From: Rhodoluna sp.
GTDB lineage: Bacteria > Actinomycetota > Actinomycetes > Actinomycetales > Microbacteriaceae
Direction: 5' to 3'
NCBI RefSeq assembly: GCF_024641065.1
Contig: NZ_JAHEDV010000002.1
Coordinates: 62,001 to 126,000, forward strand
DNA length: 64,000 nucleotides
Positions within the stretch are counted from its first letter, which is position 1; the number at the start of each line of letters is the position of its first letter. This document shows, piece after piece, positions 48,274 to 58,013 of the stretch. A program made the position numbers and the translations under genes. Below the pieces are notes generated by a model. It saw only the letters and a list, made by a program, of their open reading frames with translations, was not told the origin of the DNA and made no database searches.

Positions 48274-50037
48274 TTAGACGCTGAGCCCGGCTCCGTAGGC
48301 AAAAGTTGGCGAAGCCGTGTCATATGGCACATCAGACTTGCTCGCCAAGATCGCCTCCAGTGATGAAGGCAATTCAATTGGCAAACGCCCCTTGGCTAGC
48401 TTTGGGTTTTGCAGAACATCCATGAAGGCATTTGGGTTCGAACCAAAGTTGGCGGTGACCACTGCTGCAGCCTCGGCAATTTCGGGGAACACCGCTGCTC
48501 GGTCGAGATAGATGTCGAAGATGGTCGGAACCGTCTTGCAGATCTCAACAATTCGAGCAACTTCTGCAGACGGAAACTCAAGCGAGCCCGCGTGAAAAAT
48601 TGCTTCGAAGCCACCTGGGCGTGGGTCAAAGTGAGCATTTTTGCGAACGATTGCCAGGTCGGCTTCGGCAGGGTTGCCAACCACCTGGCCCAAGCGGCCA
48701 GCTTTGTCGGCGTCGAGCCCTTCGACATAAATTTTTAGCCCGGCAGGCAGCGGCAACTGAGCGGCACCCTCGGCAGCCAGCTTGAGCAAAACATAACCGG
48801 CCCGCTGAGCAGCCTCGCCAGCGGCCAGGAATTCAGGCTTGCCAACAATCGCATCGGCAGCAGCCTCATCAACAAAACGTTCTTCGTCGAATAATCCGAG
48901 AATGAACTTCTCAGCCAAAAGTTTTGCAGCCGAGTAGTTAATGCGTTCTTCAGAGATTCGACCCTCGCGAACCAATTCAACGATCAGCTCTGGGCAAGAT
49001 TCGCCACCGAACTGGTCAGAGCCGGCATTGATTGCCTTTTCAACTCTTTCGCTTCGACTTAGGTGTTCAACGCCCCAAGCGCGAGCTGGCATATCTTGGC
49101 CAAGAATATTGGCGTCGGTAATCAAGCCCCAGTCGGTGCAGATGATGCCTTCAAACCCGAGTTCACCCTTGAGCAAGTCGGTGAGCACGCCTTTGTTGAA
49201 ACCAAAGCCAACTTCTTCATACTTGGTGCCGATCGGTTGACCGTAATACGGCATCATTGCGCGGGTGCCAGCAGCGATTGCATCTTTGAAAGGCTCAACG
49301 TGATAGTCAAAGTTGTTGCCCGGGTAGACCTGCTCTTTGCCATATTCAAAGTGCGGGTCTTCACCATCAAGTTGCGGGCCGCCACCCGGAAAGTGCTTAG
49401 TCATGGTCGACACCGAAGACTTGCCAAAAACCTTGCCCTGAAATCCACGGATGTAGGCAGCGCCTACCGCACCCGATTGCTTAGCGTCTTCGCCGAAAGT
49501 CATACCCGAGCGAGCCCAACGTGGTTCAGTTGCCAAGTCGATTTGTGGGTGAAGCGATGCGTGAATGCCTACGGCGCGATATTCCTGACGAGCAATGTCA
49601 CCGAACTGTTCAACAACTTCAAGATCGCCGATGGCACTAAAGGCTAGCGATTCAGGCCACTGCGAGAATGCACCCGAACTAAAGAGTGCGCCTTGGTTTT
49701 CTGCAAAGGCGTGACGAGGGTCGGTAGAGATTGTCACCGGAACACCAAGACCTACCTCGGCCGCAATGCTTTGCAGCTTGTTATGCCAGCGGGCCATTTC
49801 GCTGCCCTGCTTTGGTACACCGTGAACATTAAAGTGAGTGATGCGCTTCTGGCGAATCAATTCTTCAGTGGCCACGCCCCAAGGCGAACCCGATGGCAAC
49901 AATTCGCCACCCGGGAGCATCGGTGCAATCTCGTGAAACATCAGGCCGGCTTTATCTTCGAGCGAAAGTCTCGGCAGCAAGTCGGCAACGCGCTCGGCAA
50001 CCGTTAGCTTCGGGTCTTGATATGGCAATGCGTTCAC
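48274..50037 (-). CDS. Glycoside hydrolase family 3 protein
   Basis: 587 aa; 'KHFPGGGPQLDGEDPHF', nucleophile region 'FEGIICTDWGLI'. Confidence 0.93.
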   Translation of the reverse strand: MNALPYQDPKLTVAERVADLLPRLSLEDKAGLMFHEIAPMLPGGELLPSGSPWGVATEELIRQKRITHFNVHGVPKQGSEMARWHNKLQSIAAEVGLGVPVTISTDPRHAFAENQGALFSSGAFSQWPESLAFSAIGDLEVVEQFGDIARQEYRAVGIHASLHPQIDLATEPRWARSGMTFGEDAKQSGAVGAAYIRGFQGKVFGKSSVSTMTKHFPGGGPQLDGEDPHFEYGKEQVYPGNNFDYHVEPFKDAIAAGTRAMMPYYGQPIGTKYEEVGFGFNKGVLTDLLKGELGFEGIICTDWGLITDANILGQDMPARAWGVEHLSRSERVEKAINAGSDQFGGESCPELIVELVREGRISEERINYSAAKLLAEKFILGLFDEERFVDEAAADAIVGKPEFLAAGEAAQRAGYVLLKLAAEGAAQLPLPAGLKIYVEGLDADKAGRLGQVVGNPAEADLAIVRKNAHFDPRPGGFEAIFHAGSLEFPSAEVARIVEICKTVPTIFDIYLDRAAVFPEIAEAAAVVTANFGSNPNAFMDVLQNPKLAKGRLPIELPSSLEAILASKSDVPYDTASPTFAYGAGLSV

Positions 50038-50058
50038 GATGACTCCTTCTTTGAGCGC

Positions 50059-52524
50059 TTAGCCGACGTTGACTTCGATTTTGGCAATGATGTCGACAAC
50101 CGAGGTACCGACATGCAGTTCAAACTTGCCGGCCTCATACTGCCAGCCGTCTGACCAGTGAGCGAACTCACGGCCGCGAATCTTCACCTCGGCAAGAACA
50201 GTTTCGCCAGCTTCGGCATTTACTTCGACAAAGCCAACCAACCAACGAACCGGGCGATCAACTGAGCTGTTGTTGCGCGATGCATACACCTGAACGACCT
50301 GCTTGCCCTTTCGTGCACCAGTGTTGGTGACCGGCACCGACAACTTCAGATCTGAACCAACGCCGATTGCCTTAGGCGCATTGACGTCGCCGAAAGTCCA
50401 GCTGGTGTAGCCAAGGCCAAAACCAAAGTTGAAGGCTGGGGCGACGTTGTCTTTCATCCATGCGCGGTAACCAATGTGAATGCCCTCTTCATAAACAACC
50501 TGACCGTCTACCGGTGTGCAGTTTGAAACTGGCAGGTCAGACTCGTCAATTGCCCAAGTGGTTGGCAGGCGGCCGCCAGGTTCTTCGGCACCGGTCAGAA
50601 TCTCGACCAGAGCGTTGCCCATTTCTTGACCAGCAAAGTAGGTGAGCAAAATTGCCTTCACTCGGTTGCGCCACGGCAAGATCACCGGTGAACCCGAGTT
50701 CACGATGACAACCACGTTTGGGTTCACGGCAAGCACTGCTTCAACCAGCTCGTCTTGGCGACCAGGCAGAGCCAACGACTTGCGGTCAATGCCCTCTGAC
50801 TCGACTGCCGAGTTGGTACCCACAACCACAATCGCAAGCTCCGCGTTTTTAGCGTTCTCGACAGCTTCGGCAATCATGGCGTCACCAAGTGATTTGTTCG
50901 GCTCAAATCCAAGGATGAATGCGAAGGCCGCAGATTCAATACCAACGCGACCGGCAAGGTCGATTTCGGCAACAATGCGAACAGTTTTGCCAGCAACCAA
51001 GTCAACTGGTGCAGTGACGAATGGTGGGTCCATCAGGTCAGAGAATGGGTCTTCGCTGGTGCGAGGAATCAACTGATCAATCAGAACGTCACCGTCAACA
51101 GTCACCTTGTTGTAGCGAGTGTTAGCTACGCCCATAAGTTCGGTGCGGGTTTCGGTTGGAGTGAAATCGGTGGTGAAGCGCAGGCCGTGAGCAGCCGCAA
51201 TTGGTGAGCCAGAGCCCAGCCACATTAGGTTGCTGCCACCGCGAGTTTCGGTAAAGATCGGCTGGCCGTCTTCGCCCAAAAGTTCAAGGTGCGCACCAGC
51301 CTCACCGGTGATTGGGTTTTTCAGTTCATCTTTTGGCAACTCGGCCAAACCGTGCTGAACTACTGCGCCGATTGAATAACTGAGTTTGTCGCCAAGCAGT
51401 TTCTTGAGCGCCTGAAGCGGGGTCACCACAGTCTTTGGCATAACGGTTGCTGAGCCACCGCCCTGGGTTCGGGCAACTGAAGCGTTGTTTCCGATGAGGG
51501 CAACCTTGCCAAACTTGTTGAAGTCAATTGGCAGGCTCTGCTCTTGGTTGCGAAGCAAGACTGAGGTCTGAACCGCTGCTTTGCGAGCGAAAGCTACATC
51601 TTGGTCAGAAATGTTGTTGTGACGAGGCTTTTGCGCAGGGGTCGAGCCGTCAGCGCCGATTGCACCAACTCGAATGGCCAACAGAATCATGCGCTTGATC
51701 TTGCGGTCGATGGTTTCTTCTGCAATCTCGCCACTGCGAACCGCATTGATTAGGTTCTGTGACCAAAACTCAGTTGGGCCAGGCATCTCTAGATCTTGCT
51801 CATAGTTTGCCGAGTCAAGGGTTCGCACGGCTGTCCAGTCGCTGATGACTACACCGTCGAATCCCCATTCGCTGCGAAGCGGAGTTTGCAGCAGGTCGTT
51901 CTCGGTCATGGTCTTGCCGTTCACCGAGTTGTAGGCACTCATGATTGTCCAGGCCTGCCCATCAACCACAGCGTCTTCAAACGGGCGAAGGTAAAGCTCG
52001 CGCAAGGTGCGCTCGTCAACGGTCACGTTAGCGGTGAAGCGTTCGGTTTCAAAGTCGTTGGCCACATAGTGCTTAGGGCACGCGCCAATTCCGGTTGACT
52101 GAATGCCTTGGGTGAACGAGGTGGCTAGGGCACCGGTAAGCATCGCGTCTTCACTCAAGCACTCAAAGTGTCGGCCACCAAGCGGTGATCGGTGCAGGTT
52201 GATGGTTGGGCCAAGAACAACGTCAACGCCCTTGCGTTGAGCTTCGCTACCGAGCGTGCGGCCATACTCGGCAGCAAGTGTTGGGCTCCAAGATGAACCA
52301 AGTGCGGTGCCCGATGGAAGGTTGAGTGAGTTGTCGCGTTCATCCCAGAATTCACCACGCACACCAGCAGGGCCATCAGAGAGCAGCATGTTGCGCAGAC
52401 CGATTGATTCGAGCGGAACGGTGTTCCAAAAATCACGACCGGTAAGCAGTGAAACCTTTTCTTCAAGGCTCAGCTTGGCGGTTAGGTCATCGATGCGTGA
52501 AACAAGGTTTGTCATTCGAGGCAC
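50059..52524 (-). CDS. Glycoside hydrolase family 3 beta-glucosidase
   Basis: 821 aa; 'LLTGRDFWNTVPLESIGLRNMLLSDGPAGVRGE', 'KHYVANDFETERF', 'FDGVVISDWTAVRT', C-terminal fibronectin-III-like domain. Confidence 0.95.
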   Translation of the reverse strand: MPRMTNLVSRIDDLTAKLSLEEKVSLLTGRDFWNTVPLESIGLRNMLLSDGPAGVRGEFWDERDNSLNLPSGTALGSSWSPTLAAEYGRTLGSEAQRKGVDVVLGPTINLHRSPLGGRHFECLSEDAMLTGALATSFTQGIQSTGIGACPKHYVANDFETERFTANVTVDERTLRELYLRPFEDAVVDGQAWTIMSAYNSVNGKTMTENDLLQTPLRSEWGFDGVVISDWTAVRTLDSANYEQDLEMPGPTEFWSQNLINAVRSGEIAEETIDRKIKRMILLAIRVGAIGADGSTPAQKPRHNNISDQDVAFARKAAVQTSVLLRNQEQSLPIDFNKFGKVALIGNNASVARTQGGGSATVMPKTVVTPLQALKKLLGDKLSYSIGAVVQHGLAELPKDELKNPITGEAGAHLELLGEDGQPIFTETRGGSNLMWLGSGSPIAAAHGLRFTTDFTPTETRTELMGVANTRYNKVTVDGDVLIDQLIPRTSEDPFSDLMDPPFVTAPVDLVAGKTVRIVAEIDLAGRVGIESAAFAFILGFEPNKSLGDAMIAEAVENAKNAELAIVVVGTNSAVESEGIDRKSLALPGRQDELVEAVLAVNPNVVVIVNSGSPVILPWRNRVKAILLTYFAGQEMGNALVEILTGAEEPGGRLPTTWAIDESDLPVSNCTPVDGQVVYEEGIHIGYRAWMKDNVAPAFNFGFGLGYTSWTFGDVNAPKAIGVGSDLKLSVPVTNTGARKGKQVVQVYASRNNSSVDRPVRWLVGFVEVNAEAGETVLAEVKIRGREFAHWSDGWQYEAGKFELHVGTSVVDIIAKIEVNVG

Positions 52525-52566
52525 TCTTTCTTCGTTGAAACGCGAAAACAGAAAAAGTGTATACCG

Positions 52567-52590
52567 AAAACCTGTTATGTGAATGGTTTT
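52567..52590. promoter_or_regulatory. Candidate operator AAAACCTGTTATGTGAATGGTTTT upstream of the GH3 operon
   Basis: AAAACC/GGTTTT arms; reverse complement is 22/24 identical to 3950..3973. Confidence 0.65.
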
Positions 52591-52669
52591 GTGTCGACGT
52601 TATGAAACTGTGAAAATTGGCCGGTCAGGCCGCAATAAATATTGAGCTCGAGGTTAGCTGCCCGTGAGG

Positions 52670-53767
52670 CTACTTGTATTCGCCAACTAGGCGAACTGCG
52701 CCACCGTCAACACCCTTGGCACCCTGAACATAGGTCGCCAAATCAGTCGGTGCGGCTTCAATCTCGCCAAGGTTCCAGGTGTGAACACCTAGTTTGGTGA
52801 GGGTTGCGGCAACTTCGTCAGCCTTCTCGGCTTCGACAACAACTGCTTGACCCAAGCCAAGGTTCCAGGTGCCCTCAACAGATTCGAGCGAGAAACCGCC
52901 CCAGCCAGCGAGAACTTGGAATACCTCTTGCGGGCTCCAAGATGAACGGTGAACATCCAAGGCAACACCCTGCGGAAGAACGCGGGCAATGTTAGCCGCG
53001 ATGCCGCCGCCGGTGATGTGACTCATTGCGTGAACCGCTGAACCAAGCTCGCTCTCAAGCAAGCTGTTTAGAACACCGGTGTATAGCGCGGTTGGCTCAA
53101 GCAACTTCTCGCCAAGTGAGACGCCAGAGAACTCGGCAACCTGGTCGTTGTAGTCAAAACCTTTGTCACGAACAATTTTGCGAACCAGAGAATAGCCGTT
53201 TGAGTGCAGACCAGAAGATGACATACCCAAAACCACATCGCCAACGCGAACGTTTTGTGGGCCCAGCAATTTAGCAGCGTCAACAACGCCAACGGCAGCG
53301 CCGGCGACGTCATAGTCATCAACACCAAGCAGCCCAGGATGCTCTGCAGTTTCGCCGCCGACCAGGGCAACGCCAACTGATGCACAAGCTTCGGCAATGC
53401 CGCGAACGATGTCGGCAATGCGCTCTGGAACGACCTTGCCACAAGCGATGTAGTCAGTCATGAATAGGCTCTTTGCACCAACCACGACGATGTCGTCAAC
53501 AACCATGCCAACTAGGTCTTGGCCAATGGTGTCGTGCTTGTCGATTGCCTGAGCAATGGCAACCTTGGTGCCAACACCGTCGGTTGAGGTTGCCAAAAGT
53601 GGGCGGTCATAAGCCTTCAAGAACGAGACGTCCATCATGCCCGCAAAGCCGCCGAGGCCACCCATCACAAGGTCGTTGTGGGTCGCGCCAACGGCACGCT
53701 TCATAAGTTCAACGGCTAGATCGCCAGCTTCGGTGTCAACACCAGATGCCGCATAGGCGTTAGTCAT
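52670..53767 (-). CDS. purM: Phosphoribosylformylglycinamidine cyclo-ligase
   Basis: 'LATSTDGVGTKVAIAQAI', 'ALVGGETAEHPGL', 'MSHITGGGIAANIARVLP'. Confidence 0.97.
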   Translation of the reverse strand: MTNAYAASGVDTEAGDLAVELMKRAVGATHNDLVMGGLGGFAGMMDVSFLKAYDRPLLATSTDGVGTKVAIAQAIDKHDTIGQDLVGMVVDDIVVVGAKSLFMTDYIACGKVVPERIADIVRGIAEACASVGVALVGGETAEHPGLLGVDDYDVAGAAVGVVDAAKLLGPQNVRVGDVVLGMSSSGLHSNGYSLVRKIVRDKGFDYNDQVAEFSGVSLGEKLLEPTALYTGVLNSLLESELGSAVHAMSHITGGGIAANIARVLPQGVALDVHRSSWSPQEVFQVLAGWGGFSLESVEGTWNLGLGQAVVVEAEKADEVAATLTKLGVHTWNLGEIEAAPTDLATYVQGAKGVDGGAVRLVGEYK

Positions 53768-55304
53768 TCAGAGTCTCCTGTTGTTCGCGCACTACGGCGT
53801 CAAGTTCTGAGTCTGGGCCAGGGTTGCAAGCTGCTGCATCCTGCTCAAGCAAATTCTTGCCAAGTCGGTCTGCGGTTGGCAGCTCGATTGGATACTTGCC
53901 GGTGAAGCAAGCGGTGCAAAGTTGTGATTCCTGCTGACCGGTGGCGGCAACCATGCCATCCTTGGTCAAATAACCGAGAGTGTCTGCGCCAATCGAGGTG
54001 CGAACATCGTCAACGCCAAGACCGGTAGCAATAAGTTCGGCGCGAGTAGCAAAGTCGATGCCATAGAAGCATGGCCAGGTGATCGGTGGGCTAGAAATTC
54101 GAACGTGAATTTCGGCTGCTCCAGCCTCGCGAAGCATCTGAACCAATGCGCGCTGGGTGTTTCCGCGAACGATCGAGTCGTCAATCACCACAATGCGCTT
54201 ACCACGGATAACTTCTTTAAGCGGGTTCAACTTGAGGCGAATACCGCGCTGGCGAATGGTTTGTGAAGGCTGAATAAAGGTGCGGCCAACATAAGAGTTT
54301 TTAACCAAGCCGTGACCAAATGGAATGCCTGACTCTTGCGAGTAGCCAATGGCAGCCGGGGTGCCTGATTCAGGAGTTGGAATAACCAGGTCGGCTTCAA
54401 CCGGATATTCGCGGGCAAGTTCGCGGCCCATCTCAACACGAGCGTCATAAACATTCTTGCCATTGATTGAGGTGTCTGGGCGGGCCAGATAAACGTATTC
54501 AAAAACGCAACCGGCGCGCTTGGTCTCAGCAAAACGAGTCGAACGAAGACCGTTCTCATCAATGGCAATAAGTTCACCTGGTTCGACTTCGCGAACAAAG
54601 CTGGCACCAACAATGTCTAGGGCTGCGGTCTCTGATGCAACTACCCAGCCTGAAGACAAACGGCCAAGAACTAGTGGGCGAACACCCTGAGGGTCGCGGG
54701 CGGCATACATGGTGGTTTCATCCATGAAGACCAAACAGAAAGCGCCCTTAACCTTTGGCAACAATTCGAGTGCGGTCGACTCAAGGGTGTGGTCTAAGTC
54801 GCCGGCCAAAAGCGCGGTCAAAACTGCCGTATCGGTGGTGTTGCCACCGGTGATCTCGTTAGCGCCCTGATCTGGGTAACGCTCTTTGAGAAGGTCAAGC
54901 AAATCTGCGGTGTTGGTTAGGTTTCCGTTGTGAGCCAAAGCAACAGTGCCGGCAGATGTGCGGCCGAGAGTTGGCTGCGCGTTTCGCCAGTGGCTAGCGC
55001 CAGTGGTTGAGTAGCGGTTGTGGCCGATTGCAATGTGGCCAACCAGGCTCTCAAGTGCTGACTCTGAGAAAACCTGCGATACCAAACCCATGTCTTTGTA
55101 GACCAAGATTTTCTTGCCATCTGAGGTGGCGATGCCCGCTGATTCTTGACCGCGGTGCTGAAGTGAATAGAGGCCGAAGAAAGTTAGCTTGGCTACTTCT
55201 TCACCTGGTGCCCATACGCCGAATACGCCGCACTGGTCTTGTGGTGCTTTATCGTCATCGCTTACTGCGATATCGAGATTTAGTTTTCCATCGCCACGGA
55301 GCAA
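53760..55304 (-). CDS. purF: Amidophosphoribosyltransferase
   Basis: 'CGVFGVWAPGEEVAKLTFFGLYSLQHRGQESAGIA', PRPP motif 'IVVIDDSIVRGNT'; exact start (TTG at 55304) uncertain. Confidence 0.96.
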   Translation of the reverse strand: MLRGDGKLNLDIAVSDDDKAPQDQCGVFGVWAPGEEVAKLTFFGLYSLQHRGQESAGIATSDGKKILVYKDMGLVSQVFSESALESLVGHIAIGHNRYSTTGASHWRNAQPTLGRTSAGTVALAHNGNLTNTADLLDLLKERYPDQGANEITGGNTTDTAVLTALLAGDLDHTLESTALELLPKVKGAFCLVFMDETTMYAARDPQGVRPLVLGRLSSGWVVASETAALDIVGASFVREVEPGELIAIDENGLRSTRFAETKRAGCVFEYVYLARPDTSINGKNVYDARVEMGRELAREYPVEADLVIPTPESGTPAAIGYSQESGIPFGHGLVKNSYVGRTFIQPSQTIRQRGIRLKLNPLKEVIRGKRIVVIDDSIVRGNTQRALVQMLREAGAAEIHVRISSPPITWPCFYGIDFATRAELIATGLGVDDVRTSIGADTLGYLTKDGMVAATGQQESQLCTACFTGKYPIELPTADRLGKNLLEQDAAACNPGPDSELDAVVREQQETLND

Positions 55305-55330
55305 GGCAGTTTCCTGTCGGTAAGAGCGGG

Positions 55331-55594
55331 CTACCCCTCTAGTTTAGTGGCCTCGGCTGTTTTGGCACGAGCGGCAGTAACGCTGCTGATCACAGTTGCT
55401 GTGATGATTCCGGCAACGGCACCCAGTGCAGCCAGAAACGCAACCAAATAACTAAGAATTGGTGCGGCTGTTCGCTGTTCGGCTGGAATGCTCGCGTCGA
55501 GAATCAAAGCCAAAAGAATGCCGAGAATTGCGCCGGTGAGCAAGAACGGCAAAAACTTAGGGGCGCGACGAATAGTGACCTTTTCGGTTTTCAT
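55331..55594 (-). CDS. Small conserved two-TM membrane protein
   Basis: Internal start MKTEKVTIRRAPKFLPFLLTGAILGILLALILD. Confidence 0.7.
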   Translation of the reverse strand: MKTEKVTIRRAPKFLPFLLTGAILGILLALILDASIPAEQRTAAPILSYLVAFLAALGAVAGIITATVISSVTAARAKTAEATKLEG

Positions 55595-55598
55595 ACCA

Positions 55599-55979
55599 CT
55601 ATTCAACCAAACCGGTGGGGCGGGTAATTCCCAGCGGCAAAATATCGCCAAGATCGGCTCGAGTGCCCGAAGCTGCAATTAGATTTTGAGCCACGGCCTC
55701 GGCCCAAGTGAGCTGCCCAGTGGCAACGGCAAACCAGGTTTCTGGGCTCATCTCAACGGTGTTCGGTGGGGTGCCGCGAGTGTGACGTGGGCCCTCTATG
55801 CATTGGGTTGCCCCGAGTGGCGGAACCCTCACCTCAACCGAGTTGCCTGGGGCAACTTCGGCCAATTCTTCGAGCAAAAACCGAACGGCTGTTGAAAATT
55901 CAGCCGCAGCCACGCCTTCGGCAAGCGCAGCTCGCACTGCATCCATGCCGGCATTTGTTTTGATTCTGCGTCTTGCCAT
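55599..55979 (-). CDS. Sterol carrier-like (SCP superfamily) protein, MARRR start
   Basis: 127 aa; 'SVEVRVPPLGATQCIEGPRHTRGTPPNTVEMSPETWFAVATGQLTW' resembles the actinobacterial sterol carrier family next to purF. Confidence 0.75.
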   Translation of the reverse strand: MARRRIKTNAGMDAVRAALAEGVAAAEFSTAVRFLLEELAEVAPGNSVEVRVPPLGATQCIEGPRHTRGTPPNTVEMSPETWFAVATGQLTWAEAVAQNLIAASGTRADLGDILPLGITRPTGLVE

Positions 55980-56035
55980 AGGCCAATTCTCTCGCAACCG
56001 AAGTGTTGAAAATAACTCTTGCCAAGTGAATTTAG

Positions 56036-56054
56036 TTAGGGTAGCCTAACCTTA
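56036..56054. promoter_or_regulatory. DtxR/IdeR-type iron box TTAGGGTAGCCTAACCTTA
   Basis: Differs from the remembered consensus TTAGGTTAGSCTAACCTAA at two positions; upstream of efeUOB. Confidence 0.85.
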
Positions 56055-56064
56055 CCGAAGTCAG

Positions 56065-56901
56065 ATGATACTGACCCGACGGAAGAAAAAATTGATCTCA
56101 AATTACCTAATCGGTTTGCGCGAGGGCCTCGAAGCTGCACTGGTAGTCAGCATCTTGATTACTTATCTTGTGAAAACAAACCGCAAAGCAAATATCAAGT
56201 TTGTTTGGCTCGGCGTCTTTGCAGCACTCGGGCTCAGCCTGCTCTTTGGCGCACTCCTCACCTACACTCGTTTCACCCTTCTAGCCGACTTCAAATCTCA
56301 AGAGATTTTCGGCGGCGTCATGTCAATAATTGCGGTGGCACTGGTGACGTGGATGATCGTTTGGATGCGCGATACCGGTGCGAGAATCAGTGCCGAATTG
56401 CAGGGAAAACTTGAATCTGCAATACAGGGTGGTGTAGTCACGGTGGCCGCAATGGCTTTCGTGGCGGTAGCCCGGGAGGGTCTCGAGACAGCACTCTTCT
56501 TTTTTAGTGCGGTTCAGGCAGCCGGCTCAACTCTAGAACCGGTAATTGGCTTTGTGCTTGGTGTCTCGACAGCGGCGATTCTCGGATACCTGCTTTATCG
56601 ACGCGCAGTGAAGATCAATCTTAAGAATTTCTTTACCGTGACTGGCTACTTCCTAATTTTGGTTGCAGCCGGAGTGCTCTCCTATGGAATGCACGACCTT
56701 CAAGAAGCTGGCGTATTGCCAGGTTTGAAGGTTTTGGCATTCGACCTTTCAGAAACCATATCTATCGATAGCTGGTTCGGCGCATTGGCCAAGGGAATTT
56801 TTAACTTCAGTCCACAAACGTCTTGGATCGAAGCAATCGCCTGGGTGAGCTATGTTCTATTCGCCGTCTGGGTATTCAACCGCAGAAAAGAAGCCAAATG
56901 A
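56065..56901 (+). CDS. efeU: Iron permease EfeU (FTR1 family)
   Basis: Two REGLE motifs (GLREGLEAALVV, AREGLETALFFF), seven TM segments; TTG at 56092 is an alternative start. Confidence 0.93.
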   Translation: MILTRRKKKLISNYLIGLREGLEAALVVSILITYLVKTNRKANIKFVWLGVFAALGLSLLFGALLTYTRFTLLADFKSQEIFGGVMSIIAVALVTWMIVWMRDTGARISAELQGKLESAIQGGVVTVAAMAFVAVAREGLETALFFFSAVQAAGSTLEPVIGFVLGVSTAAILGYLLYRRAVKINLKNFFTVTGYFLILVAAGVLSYGMHDLQEAGVLPGLKVLAFDLSETISIDSWFGALAKGIFNFSPQTSWIEAIAWVSYVLFAVWVFNRRKEAK

Positions 56902-58013
56902 GAAATAAAAAACTGGCCATAGCCCTAATTTCGACCTTCACCGCCGTTTCACTGACCGGCTGTGCGCCGCTCGCGTCTGACGTTCGCGTGAGCGTTACCC
57001 AAGATGCAAATACCTGCGAACTTTCACAAACCGAATTAACCTCAGGGGTTGCAACCTTCGTCATTCAAAATATTGGTGATACTACGGCTGAGTTCTACAT
57101 TTTGAACGGCAACGACGACGGAATTTTGACTGAGATCGAGAACATCGGTGCTGGGCTGACTCGCGAACTAACTGTTGAGTTAGCCGAAGGAACCTACCGA
57201 TATTCATGCGAGCAGATGGACGGCGGCGATGTTATTCGAGGCGAACTTGAGGTTGCCAAAGGCAACGACTCAAAAGTGGTTGACCCAACCACCGAGAACG
57301 CGATTGCTGAGTACACCGAATTTGTTCGTGGCCAGGCAAAAACATTGTTGAATGAAACACGTGAATTTGTGAATGCGGTGAAGGCAGGCGATGTCGAACT
57401 TGCGAAAAGCCTCTATGCATCAACTCGCGTCTATTGGGAACGAATCGAACCAGTTGCAGAGTCATTTGGCGACCTAGACCCAAAGATGGATGCCCGGGAG
57501 GGTGACTTAGACCCAGGCGTTGCTTGGACCGGCTGGCACAACCTAGAAAAACAATTGTGGGTCAGTGGCTTGCAAAGTGATGCGGGGAGTATTGCCGATT
57601 TGCTTCTAGCAGACACTCAAGAATTGGTGAATCGAATCGACTCAGTTGAGCTTACGATTTCGCAGATGGGTAATGGTGCCAAAGAACTGCTTGATGAGGT
57701 TGCCACAGGAAAAGTTACCGGTGAAGAGGAACGCTATTCTCACACCGACCTTTGGGATTTTGAGGCGAACGTTTTTGGCGCTCAAAAGGTTCTAGAAGTG
57801 TCGTCCAACCTTCTGGAGCAGAGAGACCCGGCACTATTAGCCGATCTTGAAACCCGATTCGCAGCCCTGAACACCGAACTCGACAAACACCGCGTCGGCG
57901 ATGGTTTCAAGCTTTACACCGAACTCTCAGCGACTGAAGTTTCTAAACTTGCCGGTCTAGTCGAGGCAGTTTCTGAACCACTCTCAAAGATGACGGCAGC
58001 TCTGGTCAAATAG
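56898..58013 (+). CDS. efeO: Iron uptake lipoprotein EfeO (cupredoxin plus M75 peptidase-like)
   Basis: Lipobox 'VSLTGCAP', 'YRYSCEQMDGGDVIRGELEV', 'TRVYWERIEPVAESFGDLDPKMDAREGD'. Confidence 0.94.
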   Translation: MRNKKLAIALISTFTAVSLTGCAPLASDVRVSVTQDANTCELSQTELTSGVATFVIQNIGDTTAEFYILNGNDDGILTEIENIGAGLTRELTVELAEGTYRYSCEQMDGGDVIRGELEVAKGNDSKVVDPTTENAIAEYTEFVRGQAKTLLNETREFVNAVKAGDVELAKSLYASTRVYWERIEPVAESFGDLDPKMDAREGDLDPGVAWTGWHNLEKQLWVSGLQSDAGSIADLLLADTQELVNRIDSVELTISQMGNGAKELLDEVATGKVTGEEERYSHTDLWDFEANVFGAQKVLEVSSNLLEQRDPALLADLETRFAALNTELDKHRVGDGFKLYTELSATEVSKLAGLVEAVSEPLSKMTAALVK

